Of a stretch of DNA of 64,000 bases, positions 19,006 through 28,784 are shown piece by piece. The stretch comes from an uncultured Pelagibacteraceae bacterium (GTDB lineage Bacteria; Pseudomonadota; Alphaproteobacteria; Pelagibacterales; Pelagibacteraceae). Under the pieces are notes generated by a model. That model searched no databases. It was not told the origin of the DNA and worked only from the letters and a program-made list of their open reading frames with translations. The stretch's first letter is position 1; every line of letters begins with the position of its first letter. A program made the translations under genes and the position numbers. Location of the stretch: contig CACBLI010000004.1 in NCBI GenBank assembly GCA_902540235.1, positions 49,980 to 113,979 of the forward strand. Reading direction: 5' to 3'.

Positions 19006-19033
19006 TTGAATTAAAGAAAAACTTTATTATATT
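19006..19033 (+). promoter_or_regulatory. Predicted promoter of nusA
   Basis: TTGAAT at 19006-19011 and TATATT at 19028-19033 are separated by 16 bp, close to the sigma-70 consensus. The site begins 6 nt after the metK stop, so transcription would start near 19040, upstream of the hairpin at 19056-19082. Predicted only from sequence in an A+T-rich spacer, where chance matches are common. Confidence 0.4.
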
Positions 19034-19055
19034 CATATTACATTGTTGAACTATC

Positions 19056-19082
19056 AAAATGGGCTTTAGCCCATTTTTTTTT
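19056..19082 (+). terminator. Intrinsic-terminator hairpin in the metK-nusA spacer (attenuator-like)
   Basis: A perfect 9-bp stem (AAAATGGGC at 19056-19064 with GCCCATTTT at 19069-19077), a 4-nt loop and a run of nine T ending at 19082 form a textbook Rho-independent terminator. It lies only 15 nt before the nusA ATG, so it is either the metK terminator or an attenuator in the nusA leader. A terminator-like hairpin of this style is known upstream of rimP-nusA operons in Proteobacteria (rimP leader); rimP itself is absent here. Confidence 0.75.
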
Positions 19083-19097
19083 GGGTTAAAGAAAAAT

Positions 19098-20651
19098 ATG
19101 TTAAATAAAAGAGCAGATAAACTTGAATTGTTAAGAATAGCTGAAGCTGTAGCGTTAGAAAAATCTATAGATAAAGAATTAATAATCAATTCTATGGAAA
19201 CTGGTATAGCAAAAGCAGCTAAATCTAAGTTTGGTCAAGATAATGAAATTAAAGTTCTAATTGACAGAGAGACTGGCAATATAGAAATATTTAGAAAATT
19301 AATAATAGTAGAAAAGCCAGAAAATTCGAACACCGAAATCGATATTAAAGAAGCAGTTAACCTTAATGAGACTAATAGGACTAAAACAATTGGTGACGAG
19401 GTGCTTCAACCATTACCATCTTTTGATTTTGGTAGAATTGCAGCTCAAACTGCAAAACAAGTTATTAACTTTAATGTAAGAGAGGCTGAAAGAGAGAGGC
19501 AATTTAACGATTTCATAGATAAAAAAGACACAATACTTAGTGGAATAGTAAAAAGATTAGAGTTTGGGAATGTTATTGTAGATCTTGGTAGGACCGAGGC
19601 AATAATTCAAAAGAATGAAATGATTCCAAGAGAAAATGTAAAAGCTGGTGATAGAGTAAAAGCATATTGTTATGATGTAAGAAGAGAACCAAGGGGGCAA
19701 CAAATATTTTTGTCAAGAGCACATCCAAAATTTATGGAAAAACTTTTTGTTCAAGAAGTACCTGAAATTTATGATAACTTAATAGAAATTAAATCATCTT
19801 CTAGAGACCCAGGTAGTAGAGCTAAAATTTGTGTAAAAGCAGTTGACACTTCACTAGATCCCGTTGGAGCATGTGTTGGAATGAGAGGTTCCAGAGTCCA
19901 AGCCGTTGTTAATGAGCTTCAAGGGGAAAAAATTGATATTGTAAATTGGTCTGAAGATCCTGCTATATTAGTTGCGAATGCATTATCACCAGCTGAAGTT
20001 CAAAGAGTAAATGTTGATTTGGTAAGAAAAAAATTAGACGTGATTTTAACAGAAGACAATCTAAGCAAAGCAATTGGTAGAAGGGGGCAAAACGTACGTC
20101 TAGCTACAAAATTAATGAATTATGAGATTAATATAATGACTGATCAAGAAGACTCCGATCGAAGACAGCAAGAATTTAAAGAGAAAACAGAAAACTTTGT
20201 TAAAAATTTAGAATTAGATGAAACTTTGGGGCAACTTTTAGTGGCAGAGGGATATTCAACGATTGACGATATTAAAGATACTACTTCTGAGAATTTAATT
20301 AAAATAGAGGGTATAGAAGAGGAAACAGCAAAAGCATTAATTGAAAGAGCAAAAGAGTTTTATGAGAAAGATCAAGAGGATATTTCTAAGAGAATAAAAG
20401 ATCTAGGATTAGCTGACGATTTAATAAATTTAAAAGGCTTGACACCAGGAATGTTGGTTACATTAGGTGAGCAAAAAATACTTAAACTAGAGGATTTTGC
20501 TGACCTTGCCTCAGATGAGCTCACTGGTGGTTTTGATATTGTTAAAGGAGAAAAAATAAAAATCCAGGGGTATCTTGAAGATTTTGCATTATCAAAAAAT
20601 GAAGCAGATGAACTTATAATGTCTGCAAGAAATTTAGTTTATAAAGATTAA
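19098..20651 (+). CDS. nusA: NusA, transcription termination/antitermination factor
   Basis: Binds RNA polymerase and nascent RNA, promoting pausing and intrinsic termination or antitermination. From the ATG at 19098 it has 517 residues: N-terminal polymerase-binding domain (MLNKRADKLELLRIAEAVA), S1 domain (about 130-200), two KH domains with GACVGMRGSRVQAVVNEL and AIGRRGQNVRLA, then two acidic C-terminal repeats. An in-frame ATG at 19059 lies in the terminator hairpin and would add 13 residues without homology, so it was rejected. The gene is followed by infB after 11 nt; an ylxR gene often between them is missing. Confidence 0.96.
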   Translation: MLNKRADKLELLRIAEAVALEKSIDKELIINSMETGIAKAAKSKFGQDNEIKVLIDRETGNIEIFRKLIIVEKPENSNTEIDIKEAVNLNETNRTKTIGDEVLQPLPSFDFGRIAAQTAKQVINFNVREAERERQFNDFIDKKDTILSGIVKRLEFGNVIVDLGRTEAIIQKNEMIPRENVKAGDRVKAYCYDVRREPRGQQIFLSRAHPKFMEKLFVQEVPEIYDNLIEIKSSSRDPGSRAKICVKAVDTSLDPVGACVGMRGSRVQAVVNELQGEKIDIVNWSEDPAILVANALSPAEVQRVNVDLVRKKLDVILTEDNLSKAIGRRGQNVRLATKLMNYEINIMTDQEDSDRRQQEFKEKTENFVKNLELDETLGQLLVAEGYSTIDDIKDTTSENLIKIEGIEEETAKALIERAKEFYEKDQEDISKRIKDLGLADDLINLKGLTPGMLVTLGEQKILKLEDFADLASDELTGGFDIVKGEKIKIQGYLEDFALSKNEADELIMSARNLVYKD

Positions 20652-20662
20652 GGGGATGGGAA

Positions 20663-22873
20663 ATGGAAAACAAAAAAACAAAACTTACTATTTCTGGCAA
20701 AATAAAAAAACCTTTTAATGAATTTGATACTTCAAAAGCTCAAGACAAAAAAACTGTAGTTATTGACAAAAAATCTGATAAATACTTCGCAAAAACAACT
20801 GTTAATAAAACTAACAGGGTAAAACAATCATTCGGATTTAGAAAAGGAACTCCATCAAAAAATAATTTTCTTTCTAAAGCACAACCCATAACAAGTGATT
20901 TTGAAAGACGAAAACTTGCTGAACAAAGAGCTACTAAAAGACTAAAAGGTGAGTCAGATAACGAAAAAAAAACAAAGCAAGGATCAAAAAAAAGAGAGTT
21001 AAAGCTAACAGTATCAAGAGCTTTGAGCGATCAAATAGAAACGAGAGAGAGAAGTTTGGCATCAGTGAAAAGAGCGAGACAGAAAGAACTTAAAAATGCC
21101 AATAAAGATGAAGACAGAGAGAATTTAAAACATATCAAAAGAGACGTAAATATTCCCGAAGCTATAACCGTAAGAGAACTCGCTAATAGAATGGCTGAAC
21201 AGTCAAGTAATGTAATAAAATTTTTATTTGGTATGGGTGTCACAGTCACTATTAATCAATCTTTAGCAGCTGATACAGCTGAATATTTGGTAAAAGAATT
21301 TGGACATAATCCTATAAGAGAGGAAAAAGCTGAAGAAATTATAAGTAAGATCAAAGCTTCTAGAACAGAAAATTTGAAAAACAGGCCACCTATTGTTACA
21401 GTTATGGGCCATGTGGATCATGGCAAAACATCTGTCTTAGATGTTTTAAGAAGTGCCAACGTTGTTTCAGGAGAATTTGGAGGAATTACACAACATATAG
21501 GTGCCTATCAAATTGAGAAACAATCAAATAAATTAACTTTCATTGATACACCTGGTCATGCAGCATTCACTGAAATGAGAGCAAGAGGATCAAAACTTAC
21601 TGACGTAGTTGTATTAGTCGTAGCAGCTGACGATGGAGTGAAACCTCAAACAGTTGAGTCTATAAAGCACGCTAAAGCAGCAAATGTTCCAATAGTTGTG
21701 GCTATTAACAAATGTGACCTGCCTGATGCTGATCCTCAAAAAGTTAAAAATCAGTTATTAGAATATGAATTAATAGCCGAAGATCTTTCTGGGGATACTT
21801 TGATGATTGAAATATCGGCTAAAAAAAAATTAAATTTAGATAAATTAGTAGAGGCTATAATACTACAAGCTGAAATTTTAGATTTAAAAACAGATTTTCA
21901 ATCTAAAGCTACTGGTATTGTTTTAGAGTCTAAAATAGATATTGGAAGGGGACCAGTTGCAACAATAATTGTTACCGCTGGAACGCTTAAAAAAGGAGAT
22001 TTTTTTGTAAGTGGCTTGCGATGGGGAAAGGTTAGAGCAATAATTAATGACAAAGGCCAGAACATCGACCAAGCATTACCATCTACACCTGTCGAAATTT
22101 TAGGAATTAATGGTGCTGCTAAGGCGGGAGATGATTTTATTGTTCTTGATAATGAAAAAGAGGCAAAAAATTTAAGTCAGAATAGAATTTATGAAAATAA
22201 AGATGGAAAAAATCCTTTAACATTTGCAACTCAAGACTCGGCTTTCACAGATAAATTATCCGAGGAGTTAAATTTGATTATAAAATCTGATGTACATGGA
22301 TCGTCTGAAGCAATTAAAAATGCAATTAGTCAGATTAATCATGATGAGGTAAAACCAAAGATTATTCTTTCAGATATTGGAATGGTCACTGAAACAGATG
22401 TTAATTTAGCTAAAGCTTCTAATGCAGTTCTAATAGCATTTAATGTTAAACCAAGTAAAGAGGCCAAAAAACTAGCTGAAAATGAGAAAATTAAAATTTC
22501 CTTTTTTAATATTATTTATGAGGTACTAGATTATATAAAATCGAAAATGTCAGGATTACTTGCTCCAGATATTCAAGAGAATATTACTGGTACAGCTCAA
22601 ATTTTAGAGATATTTAAGGTTTCTGGAGCAGGAAAAGTTGCTGGATCAAAAGTTATTGATGGCGAGATAAGCAGCAACTCAGAATTAAGAATAATTAGAG
22701 ATGGTAATATTATTTTTACTGGAAAAGTTGGCTCTTTGTTTAGAGAAAAAAATCAAGTAAAACAAGTTAGTAATGGTCAAGAATGTGGAATTACTGTTAA
22801 AGATTACGTAGATTTTCAAAAAAATGACACATTAGAGGCTTTTAACGTTACTTCTAAAGAAAGGTCGGTTTAA
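20663..22873 (+). CDS. infB: Translation initiation factor IF-2
   Basis: GTPase that positions initiator tRNA on the 30S subunit. The 736 residues comprise a Lys/Arg-rich N-terminal region (1-165), an IF2_N domain with PEAITVRELANRMAEQSSNVIKFL kept in two parts (about 170-190), and the G domain with GHVDHGKTS (G1, about 248), DTPGHAAF (G3) and NKCD (G4). Domains II-IV follow. The N-terminus is shorter than in many Alphaproteobacteria, consistent with genome reduction. A purine-rich ribosome site (AAGGGGATGGG) precedes the ATG. The stop overlaps the rbfA ATG by 1 nt. Confidence 0.97.
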   Translation: MENKKTKLTISGKIKKPFNEFDTSKAQDKKTVVIDKKSDKYFAKTTVNKTNRVKQSFGFRKGTPSKNNFLSKAQPITSDFERRKLAEQRATKRLKGESDNEKKTKQGSKKRELKLTVSRALSDQIETRERSLASVKRARQKELKNANKDEDRENLKHIKRDVNIPEAITVRELANRMAEQSSNVIKFLFGMGVTVTINQSLAADTAEYLVKEFGHNPIREEKAEEIISKIKASRTENLKNRPPIVTVMGHVDHGKTSVLDVLRSANVVSGEFGGITQHIGAYQIEKQSNKLTFIDTPGHAAFTEMRARGSKLTDVVVLVVAADDGVKPQTVESIKHAKAANVPIVVAINKCDLPDADPQKVKNQLLEYELIAEDLSGDTLMIEISAKKKLNLDKLVEAIILQAEILDLKTDFQSKATGIVLESKIDIGRGPVATIIVTAGTLKKGDFFVSGLRWGKVRAIINDKGQNIDQALPSTPVEILGINGAAKAGDDFIVLDNEKEAKNLSQNRIYENKDGKNPLTFATQDSAFTDKLSEELNLIIKSDVHGSSEAIKNAISQINHDEVKPKIILSDIGMVTETDVNLAKASNAVLIAFNVKPSKEAKKLAENEKIKISFFNIIYEVLDYIKSKMSGLLAPDIQENITGTAQILEIFKVSGAGKVAGSKVIDGEISSNSELRIIRDGNIIFTGKVGSLFREKNQVKQVSNGQECGITVKDYVDFQKNDTLEAFNVTSKERSV

Positions 22874-23241
22874 TGGCAGATAGATTAGGAAAACCAATGT
22901 CGCAAAGACAGTTAAGAGTGGGGGAAATGGTTAAACAAGCTTTAAGTATGATTTTTATCAAAAATGAGGCTAAAGTTCCGAATTTAGAAACTAATAATAT
23001 TACAGTCACTGAAGTGAGGATGAGTCAAGATTTGAAAATAGCTAAGGCATATGTCCTTCCACTCGGTGGAAAAAATGCTGAAGAAACTATTAATACATTG
23101 AAAGAATATTCATTCTTAATTAGAAAAATTTTATCTCAAAAAGTTGTTATGAAATTTTTACCAAAAATTCTTTTTAGAAAAGACGAGTCTTTTGAGTATG
23201 CAGAGAAAATAGAAAATTTAATTAAACAATCAAATAAATAG
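22873..23241 (+). CDS. rbfA: Ribosome-binding factor A
   Basis: KH-type factor that binds immature 30S subunits and helps process the 5' end of 16S rRNA. The 122 residues begin SQRQLRVGEMVKQALSMIF and contain TVTEVRMSQDLKIAKAYVLP and a conserved PKILFRKDESF segment near the C-terminus. Length is normal. It starts in a TAATG overlap with infB. The truB gene that usually separates rbfA from rpsO is absent: rpsO begins 12 nt after the stop. Confidence 0.95.
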   Translation: MADRLGKPMSQRQLRVGEMVKQALSMIFIKNEAKVPNLETNNITVTEVRMSQDLKIAKAYVLPLGGKNAEETINTLKEYSFLIRKILSQKVVMKFLPKILFRKDESFEYAEKIENLIKQSNK

Positions 23242-23253
23242 GAAAAATAAAGT

Positions 23254-23502
23254 ATGAATAAAAAAGCCCAAGAGTTAGCAATTCATGAAAAGGATACTGG
23301 ATCTTCAGAAATTCAAGTCGCATTATTGACTGAAAAAATTGAGACGCTTTCAAAACATATAAAACAATTCAAAAAAGATAAACATTCTTCTGTTGGATTA
23401 TTGAGAGCAGTTAATAGAAGAAAAAAATTGTTAGATTATCTTAGAAGGAATAAGATAGACTCTTACAAAAATGTCCTTTCGAAATTAAATTTGAGAAAAT
23501 AA
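23254..23502 (+). CDS. rpsO: Ribosomal protein S15
   Basis: Primary 16S-binding protein of the small subunit. The 82-residue sequence has the diagnostic DTGSSEIQVALLTEKIETL and HSSVGLLRAVNRRKKLLDYLR. It is a few residues shorter than the usual 88-89, with the N-terminal extension trimmed. It sits between rbfA and pnp, the standard alphaproteobacterial order apart from the missing truB. Confidence 0.97.
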   Translation: MNKKAQELAIHEKDTGSSEIQVALLTEKIETLSKHIKQFKKDKHSSVGLLRAVNRRKKLLDYLRRNKIDSYKNVLSKLNLRK

Positions 23503-23559
23503 TATTAAGGATAGATAGAACGGAATGGAATAAAATGAACGAAACGAAATGGAAATGAG
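23503..23559 (+). other. Purine-rich rpsO-pnp spacer
   Basis: The 57 bp between rpsO and pnp are almost purely A/G on the coding strand after 23515, with imperfect short repeats of GGAATGGAA/AAATGGAAA and ACGAAACGAAA type. In many bacteria this interval holds a terminator and an RNase III hairpin used in pnp autocontrol; a purine tract cannot fold that way and I see no hairpin. It contains several Shine-Dalgarno-like GGA elements before the pnp ATG. Confidence 0.5.
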
Positions 23560-25635
23560 ATGTTTAAATTATATAAGAAGGAAATTGAAGTAGCAGGTAA
23601 GAAGATAAGTTTAGAAACAGGTAAGATAGCAAGGCAAGCGGATGGAGCAATTACTGCAAGATGTGGAGAAACTGTAGTTCTAGCAACTGCAGTGGGGGCT
23701 AAAAAGGTGAATCCAGATGTGGATTATTTCCCTTTATCGGTAAATTACCAAGAAAAATATTATGCAGCTGGAAAAATTCCTGGTGGTTATTTTAAAAGAG
23801 AGGCAAGACCAACAGAAAGTGAAACATTAATATCTAGATTGATAGACAGACCGATAAGACCCTTGTTCCCTGATGAATTTAAAAACGAGGTACAGTTATT
23901 GCCTACTGTAATATCTTACGACAAAGAAAATGAGGCAGATATTTTATCAATAATCGCATCATCAGCCGCTTTAGCTATATCCGGAATGCCCTTTATGGGT
24001 CCAGTTGGAGCTTCTCGTGTCGGTTATATAGAAGGTAAATATGTCCTAAATCCTTCAAAAAATGAGTTAGAAAATTCTAAATTAGATTTAGTCGTAGCAG
24101 GTACAAAAAATGCTGTTCTTATGGTTGAATCTGAAGCTAGTGGTTTAACAGAGGAAGAAATGCTTAATGCAGTCAAGTTTGGTCATGAGGGGTTCGTTCC
24201 AGTGATAGAAATGATAGAGGATCTTGCTAAAGTATGTAGAAAACCTGCATGGACTGTCGAAAAAAAAGATCTGTCTGAGGTCAAGAAGAAACTTGAAGAA
24301 ACCTTTACGAAAGATTTAAAAAAAGCATTTGCAACAAAAGACAAACAAGATAGATCAAATCAAATATCAGAAATAACTGATAAAGCAAAAAAACTTTATG
24401 AGGAAAATGAGAACTATACGGACTTAGATGTAAATTCTGAACTTAAAAGTTTAGAGAAATCAATAGTAAGGACAGATATTTTAAAAAATAAAAATAGAAT
24501 CGATGGTAGGGGCTTGTCGGATGTAAGACCTATTTTTTGTGAGGTTGGAATTTTGCCTAGAGTTCACGGATCTGCTTTATTTACAAGGGGAGAAACTCAA
24601 GCAATTGTAACTGCTACTTTAGGTACATCTGATGACGAACAAAGAATTGAGAGTTTAGATGGATTACAAAGAGAAAGATTCATGCTCCATTACAATTTTC
24701 CTCCTTTTTCAGTAGGAGAAACTGGAAGAATAGGTACTGGAAGAAGAGAGATTGGACATGGTAAATTAGCATGGAGAGCTATTCATTCTTCATTACCATC
24801 AAAAGATGCTTTCCCATATACTTTTAGAGTGGTCTCAGAAATAACAGAGTCAAATGGTTCCTCATCAATGGCTACAGTTTGTGGGACATCATTGGCTTTA
24901 ATGGATGCGGGTGTGCCAATTAAAGAACCAGTTGCTGGTATTGCAATGGGATTAATTAAAGAGGGTGACGACTTTAGTGTTCTGTCAGATATTTTAGGTG
25001 ATGAAGATCATCTCGGCGATATGGATTTTAAAGTTGCTGGTACTAAAGATGGAATTACTTCTCTCCAAATGGATATAAAAATTACTGGTATTACATTTGA
25101 AATAATGGAACAAGCATTAAGCCAGGCCAAAGATGGAAGAGTTCATATTTTAGGCGAGATGAACAAGGCCCTTTCAGCTTCAAGGTCAGAAGTTGGGAAA
25201 CACACACCAAAGATGGAACAGATCAATGTTGATAAGAAAGATATTGCTGCTGTTATTGGAAAAGGTGGAGCAACTATTAGAGAGATTGTGGAAAAATCAG
25301 GCGCCAAAGTTGATGTAAATGATGAGGGAGTCGTTACAGTCGCTGCTCCAGACGAACACTCTAGAAATATTGCTATGCAAATGATCAAAGACATTACTGC
25401 TAAAGCTGAATTAAATAAGATCTATTCAGGAAAAGTAATGAAGATTATGGAGTTTGGTGCATTTGTGAACTTTTTAGGAAAACAAGATGGTCTTGTTCAT
25501 ATCTCTGAACTTGCGGATAAAAGAGTAGCTAAAGTAGCTGATGTTGTGAAAGAGGGTGATGAAGTTAAGGTGAAGGTTATTGGTTTCGATAGAGGTAAAG
25601 TTAAACTTTCTATGAAACAAGCAAATAAAATATAA
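23560..25635 (+). CDS. pnp: Polynucleotide phosphorylase
   Basis: Phosphorolytic 3'-5' exoribonuclease of the RNA degradosome. The 691 residues contain two RNase PH domains (the second begins at [13 protein letters not shown], about 309), the linking alpha domain, then a KH domain with [14 protein letters not shown] (about 563-576) and a C-terminal S1 domain with [21 protein letters not shown] kept in parts. The active-site region [15 protein letters not shown] reads [11 protein letters not shown] here. Length is standard. It closes the nusA-infB-rbfA-rpsO-pnp run. Confidence 0.97.
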   Translation: MFKLYKKEIEVAGKKISLETGKIARQADGAITARCGETVVLATAVGAKKVNPDVDYFPLSVNYQEKYYAAGKIPGGYFKREARPTESETLISRLIDRPIRPLFPDEFKNEVQLLPTVISYDKENEADILSIIASSAALAISGMPFMGPVGASRVGYIEGKYVLNPSKNELENSKLDLVVAGTKNAVLMVESEASGLTEEEMLNAVKFGHEGFVPVIEMIEDLAKVCRKPAWTVEKKDLSEVKKKLEETFTKDLKKAFATKDKQDRSNQISEITDKAKKLYEENENYTDLDVNSELKSLEKSIVRTDILKNKNRIDGRGLSDVRPIFCEVGILPRVHGSALFTRGETQAIVTATLGTSDDEQRIESLDGLQRERFMLHYNFPPFSVGETGRIGTGRREIGHGKLAWRAIHSSLPSKDAFPYTFRVVSEITESNGSSSMATVCGTSLALMDAGVPIKEPVAGIAMGLIKEGDDFSVLSDILGDEDHLGDMDFKVAGTKDGITSLQMDIKITGITFEIMEQALSQAKDGRVHILGEMNKALSASRSEVGKHTPKMEQINVDKKDIAAVIGKGGATIREIVEKSGAKVDVNDEGVVTVAAPDEHSRNIAMQMIKDITAKAELNKIYSGKVMKIMEFGAFVNFLGKQDGLVHISELADKRVAKVADVVKEGDEVKVKVIGFDRGKVKLSMKQANKI

Positions 25636-25697
25636 AATTACTAGTACTTAGTTTTGTTAATTAGATTAGAAATTGTTTAAATTGAATTTCTTTAATT

Positions 25698-26774
25698 ATG
25701 AATAAATCTTATTTAGACCAATTGGACGTATTTAGAGCACTAGCTGCGCTTAGTGTGTGTGCGGTTCATTTTTCATACAATTCTATTTTTCATATTTACT
25801 TTAAACAAGCTCTATTTGTTCAATTCTTTTTCACTTTAAGTGGTTTTGTAATTTATCTCAATTATCAGAATCAAAATTTTAATATTTCAAAAATAAAAAA
25901 ATTCATGATGAAAAGATTTTTTAGATTGTACCCGTTACATTTATTTTTTTTATCAATATTTCTCCTAATTGAATTTATAAAATATTTTTTAAATGTTAAT
26001 TATGGTTTGGAACCAAATAATGAACCTTTTAAGTTAAATGATATTACTAATTTTTTTTTACACTTGTTTTTTTTACAACATTATGCAGATAAATACTCTT
26101 TTAATGGACCTGCCTGGTCAATCTCTGTAGAAATGTTCTTGTACTTTTCCTTTGCTTTAATGTTTTTTTTAAACAAAAGATACTTTACTATAATGCCAAT
26201 ACTTTTTACTATTATATTTCTAATATTTTTAACCGATACTTATGGTGCGGGCTACTTTCACGATGCTTTTTTCTCTGGCTTATATTCATTTTCTTTAGGA
26301 TGCATTTTTTGTAATTTTTATTTAAAAAATAAGTATCTTTTTAAAAGCAAAATTTACAATGTATTTTATTTTATTCTTCTAACAGTCTTTATAGCAGAAT
26401 TATTTGGATATAAGGTGCTTCTTAATTCTAATTATAGTTATATTTATTCAATATTTTTTGGCTTAATTATTTATTTGTCTTGTTTTTTGAATAAAAAATT
26501 TTTCTTATATAAAATATTTTTTAATAGTTTTTTTATCTTTTTAGGTAAAATTAGTTATAGTATCTACCTTGGTCACCTATTAATTTTTTATCTCTTTAAT
26601 AATTTTTTAAGATTCATCATTAATTATCCAACAGTGAAGTCTTTAGATGGCACTTTATCTCTAAAACTTAGTGTTTTTGAAGCAAATTTATTTACATTAT
26701 TTGCTTATTTATTGACAATCTTATTTGCATCTTACACTTATAAATTTATTGAAGTTAAATATTATAAAAAATAA
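25698..26774 (+). CDS. Membrane acyltransferase, acyltransferase-3 family (OafA/OatA-like)
   Basis: 358 residues of mostly membrane helices (about 10). The N-terminus LDQLDVFRALAALSVCAVHF and the following RRFFRLYPLHL-type segment (KRFFRLYPLHL at about 72-82) match the family's conserved His and Arg/Tyr positions. Later NGPAWSISVEMFLYF is the diagnostic motif. Members transfer acetyl or other acyl groups to extracytoplasmic sugars, such as LPS, exopolysaccharide or peptidoglycan; the substrate here cannot be read from sequence. It is a single gene, convergent with fabI by 3 bp. Confidence 0.88.
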   Translation: MNKSYLDQLDVFRALAALSVCAVHFSYNSIFHIYFKQALFVQFFFTLSGFVIYLNYQNQNFNISKIKKFMMKRFFRLYPLHLFFLSIFLLIEFIKYFLNVNYGLEPNNEPFKLNDITNFFLHLFFLQHYADKYSFNGPAWSISVEMFLYFSFALMFFLNKRYFTIMPILFTIIFLIFLTDTYGAGYFHDAFFSGLYSFSLGCIFCNFYLKNKYLFKSKIYNVFYFILLTVFIAELFGYKVLLNSNYSYIYSIFFGLIIYLSCFLNKKFFLYKIFFNSFFIFLGKISYSIYLGHLLIFYLFNNFLRFIINYPTVKSLDGTLSLKLSVFEANLFTLFAYLLTILFASYTYKFIEVKYYKK

Positions 26775-26777
26775 AAA

Positions 26778-27569
26778 TTATAAATTGTTAAAATTTTTAG
26801 GGTCTGGCATACCAACCTTGTTATACCCAGCATCTACGTAATGAATTTCACCAGTTACTCCATTTGCAAGGTCACTTAATAGATATAATGCTGAATTACC
26901 AACATCATGAATATCTACGTTTCTTTTTAAAAATGAGTGATCTTCATTCCATTTATATAAGAATTTTGCATCACCAATCGCTGAAGCTGCTAAAGTTTTA
27001 ATAGGTCCAGCGCTTATTGCATTAACCCTGATACCTTTAGCCCCCAAATCTCTAGCTAAGTATTTTACGCTAGCCTCTAAAGCTGATTTGCAAACACCCA
27101 TTACATTATAATTTGGAATAGCTTTAGTTGACTCGTAAGTTAAAGTTAGAAGACTACCATCTTGCTTCATTACTTTTGAAGCTTCTTTTGCTACCTCTGT
27201 AAATGAAAAACATGAAATTAACATACTTCTTAAAAAGTTTTCTCTAGTTGTATTTAGATATTCACCTGATAATTCTGATTTATCTGAAAATGCTACTGCA
27301 TGAACCACAAAATCAATTTCACCCCATTGAGATTTAATATTTTTAAATAATTTTACCACTTCTTCTTTTTTTTCAACATCACAACTGAATGTAACTTTTG
27401 AATTTAATTTTTCTGCTAAAGGAATAACTCTTTTTTTTAAAGCATCTCCTAAATATGTGAAAGCGAGTTCAGCACCAGCTTCAGCTAATTTTTGAGAAAT
27501 ACCCCATGCAATAGATCTCTCATTGGCAACACCCATGATCAATCCTTTTTTATCTTTCATTAAACTCAT
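26778..27569 (-). CDS. fabI: Enoyl-ACP reductase (NADH), FabI
   Basis: Catalyses the last reduction of fatty acid elongation. The 263-residue SDR protein has the FabI-type nucleotide motif GVANERSIAWG (about 13-23) and the active pair Tyr154 and Lys161 in YNVMGVCK, preceded by SLLTLTYES. The N-terminal Met could be residue 1 or 4. It is third in a fabA-fabB-fabI operon with 3-nt spacing from fabB; the same order is common in Alphaproteobacteria. Confidence 0.95.
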   Translation of the reverse strand: MSLMKDKKGLIMGVANERSIAWGISQKLAEAGAELAFTYLGDALKKRVIPLAEKLNSKVTFSCDVEKKEEVVKLFKNIKSQWGEIDFVVHAVAFSDKSELSGEYLNTTRENFLRSMLISCFSFTEVAKEASKVMKQDGSLLTLTYESTKAIPNYNVMGVCKSALEASVKYLARDLGAKGIRVNAISAGPIKTLAASAIGDAKFLYKWNEDHSFLKRNVDIHDVGNSALYLLSDLANGVTGEIHYVDAGYNKVGMPDPKNFNNL

Positions 27570-27572
27570 TAA

Positions 27573-28784
27573 TTAAACCTTTTCAAAAATTAAAGCAGCA
27601 TTAGTTCCACCAAAACCAAAACTATTAGACATAACTGTGTTTAATGTTATTTTAGTTTCTGTTTTTGCAACTATTGGGAATTTTTTAGCTTCCTCATCCA
27701 TTTCATTTATATTCGCTGATCCAGCAATAAAATTATTTTTCATCATAATTAAACAATAAATAGCCTCATGTACTGAAGCAGCGCCCAATGGATGACCAGA
27801 TAAAGATTTTGTTGAACTTATTTTTGGAATATTTTCTCCAAAAGTATCTTTCACTGCATTTAGCTCTGTGATGTCCCCAACAGGAGTAGAAGTTCCATGA
27901 GTATTAATATAATCAATTTTATTTCTAGCTGTTGCCATAGCCATTTTCATACATCTTACAGCTCCTTCACCTGATGGAGCTACCATATCGTATCCATCTG
28001 AAGTTGCTCCATAACCAGTTAACTCAGCGTATATTTTAGCTCCTCTAGCTTTAGCATGTTCGTATTCCTCAAGGACTAGAACCCCAGCTCCTCCCGCAAT
28101 TACAAATCCATCTCTTGTTTTATCATAAGCTCTTGAGGCTGTTTCAGGAGTTTCATTGTACTTAGATGACAATGCAGTCATAGCATCAAACATGGCTGTC
28201 ATGGCCCAGTGTATTTCTTCGCTCCCCCCAGCGAAAACAATATCTTGTTTTCCCATTTGAATTAATTCCATTGAATTACCAATACAGTGACCACTGGTGG
28301 CGCATGCTGAACTCATTGTATAGTTTGTTCCTTTAATTTTAAATGGAACTGCTAAAGTCGCTGATGCCGTGCTTGCCATAGTTCTTGGAACTATAAAAGG
28401 ACCCATTAATTTTGGAGTTTTTGCTCTTGTTTTATCTGCAGCCAAAATCACATTTTCAATTGATGGCCCTCCAGAACCCATAACGATACCAGTCATAAAA
28501 TTACTCACCTCTTTTTCACTTAAACCAGAATCTTTTATTGCTTCTTTCATTGCTATATAATTATAAGCAGAACCTGAACCCATAAATCGGATTGTTTTTC
28601 TATCTATATGATCTTCAAGTTTGATGTTGGGTTTTCCGTGTACGTGACTTTTTAAATTATGTTCTTTATATTCTTCCGCAAAAGAAATCCCCGATTTTGA
28701 GTTGAATAATGACTGATGAACTTCCTCTTGATTATTTCCTAAACAAGATACAACACCCAATCCCGTGATTACGACTCTTCTCAT
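27573..28784 (-). CDS. fabB: Beta-ketoacyl-ACP synthase I, FabB
   Basis: Condensing enzyme needed to elongate cis-3-decenoyl-ACP, giving unsaturated fatty acids with FabA. The 403 residues show the Cys-His-His triad: Cys161 in SSACATSGH, His296 in [10 protein letters not shown] and His331 in [12 protein letters not shown]. The N-terminus [15 protein letters not shown] is typical. The start overlaps the fabA stop by 1 nt. Pairing with fabA distinguishes it from FabF. Confidence 0.95.
   Translation of the reverse strand: MRRVVITGLGVVSCLGNNQEEVHQSLFNSKSGISFAEEYKEHNLKSHVHGKPNIKLEDHIDRKTIRFMGSGSAYNYIAMKEAIKDSGLSEKEVSNFMTGIVMGSGGPSIENVILAADKTRAKTPKLMGPFIVPRTMASTASATLAVPFKIKGTNYTMSSACATSGHCIGNSMELIQMGKQDIVFAGGSEEIHWAMTAMFDAMTALSSKYNETPETASRAYDKTRDGFVIAGGAGVLVLEEYEHAKARGAKIYAELTGYGATSDGYDMVAPSGEGAVRCMKMAMATARNKIDYINTHGTSTPVGDITELNAVKDTFGENIPKISSTKSLSGHPLGAASVHEAIYCLIMMKNNFIAGSANINEMDEEAKKFPIVAKTETKITLNTVMSNSFGFGGTNAALIFEKV

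Noticed and set aside
20663..21200. Low-complexity Lys-rich stretch of InfB as a possible separate gene or repeat
   Set aside because: Variable basic N-termini are normal in IF-2; the frame is continuous with the GTPase.
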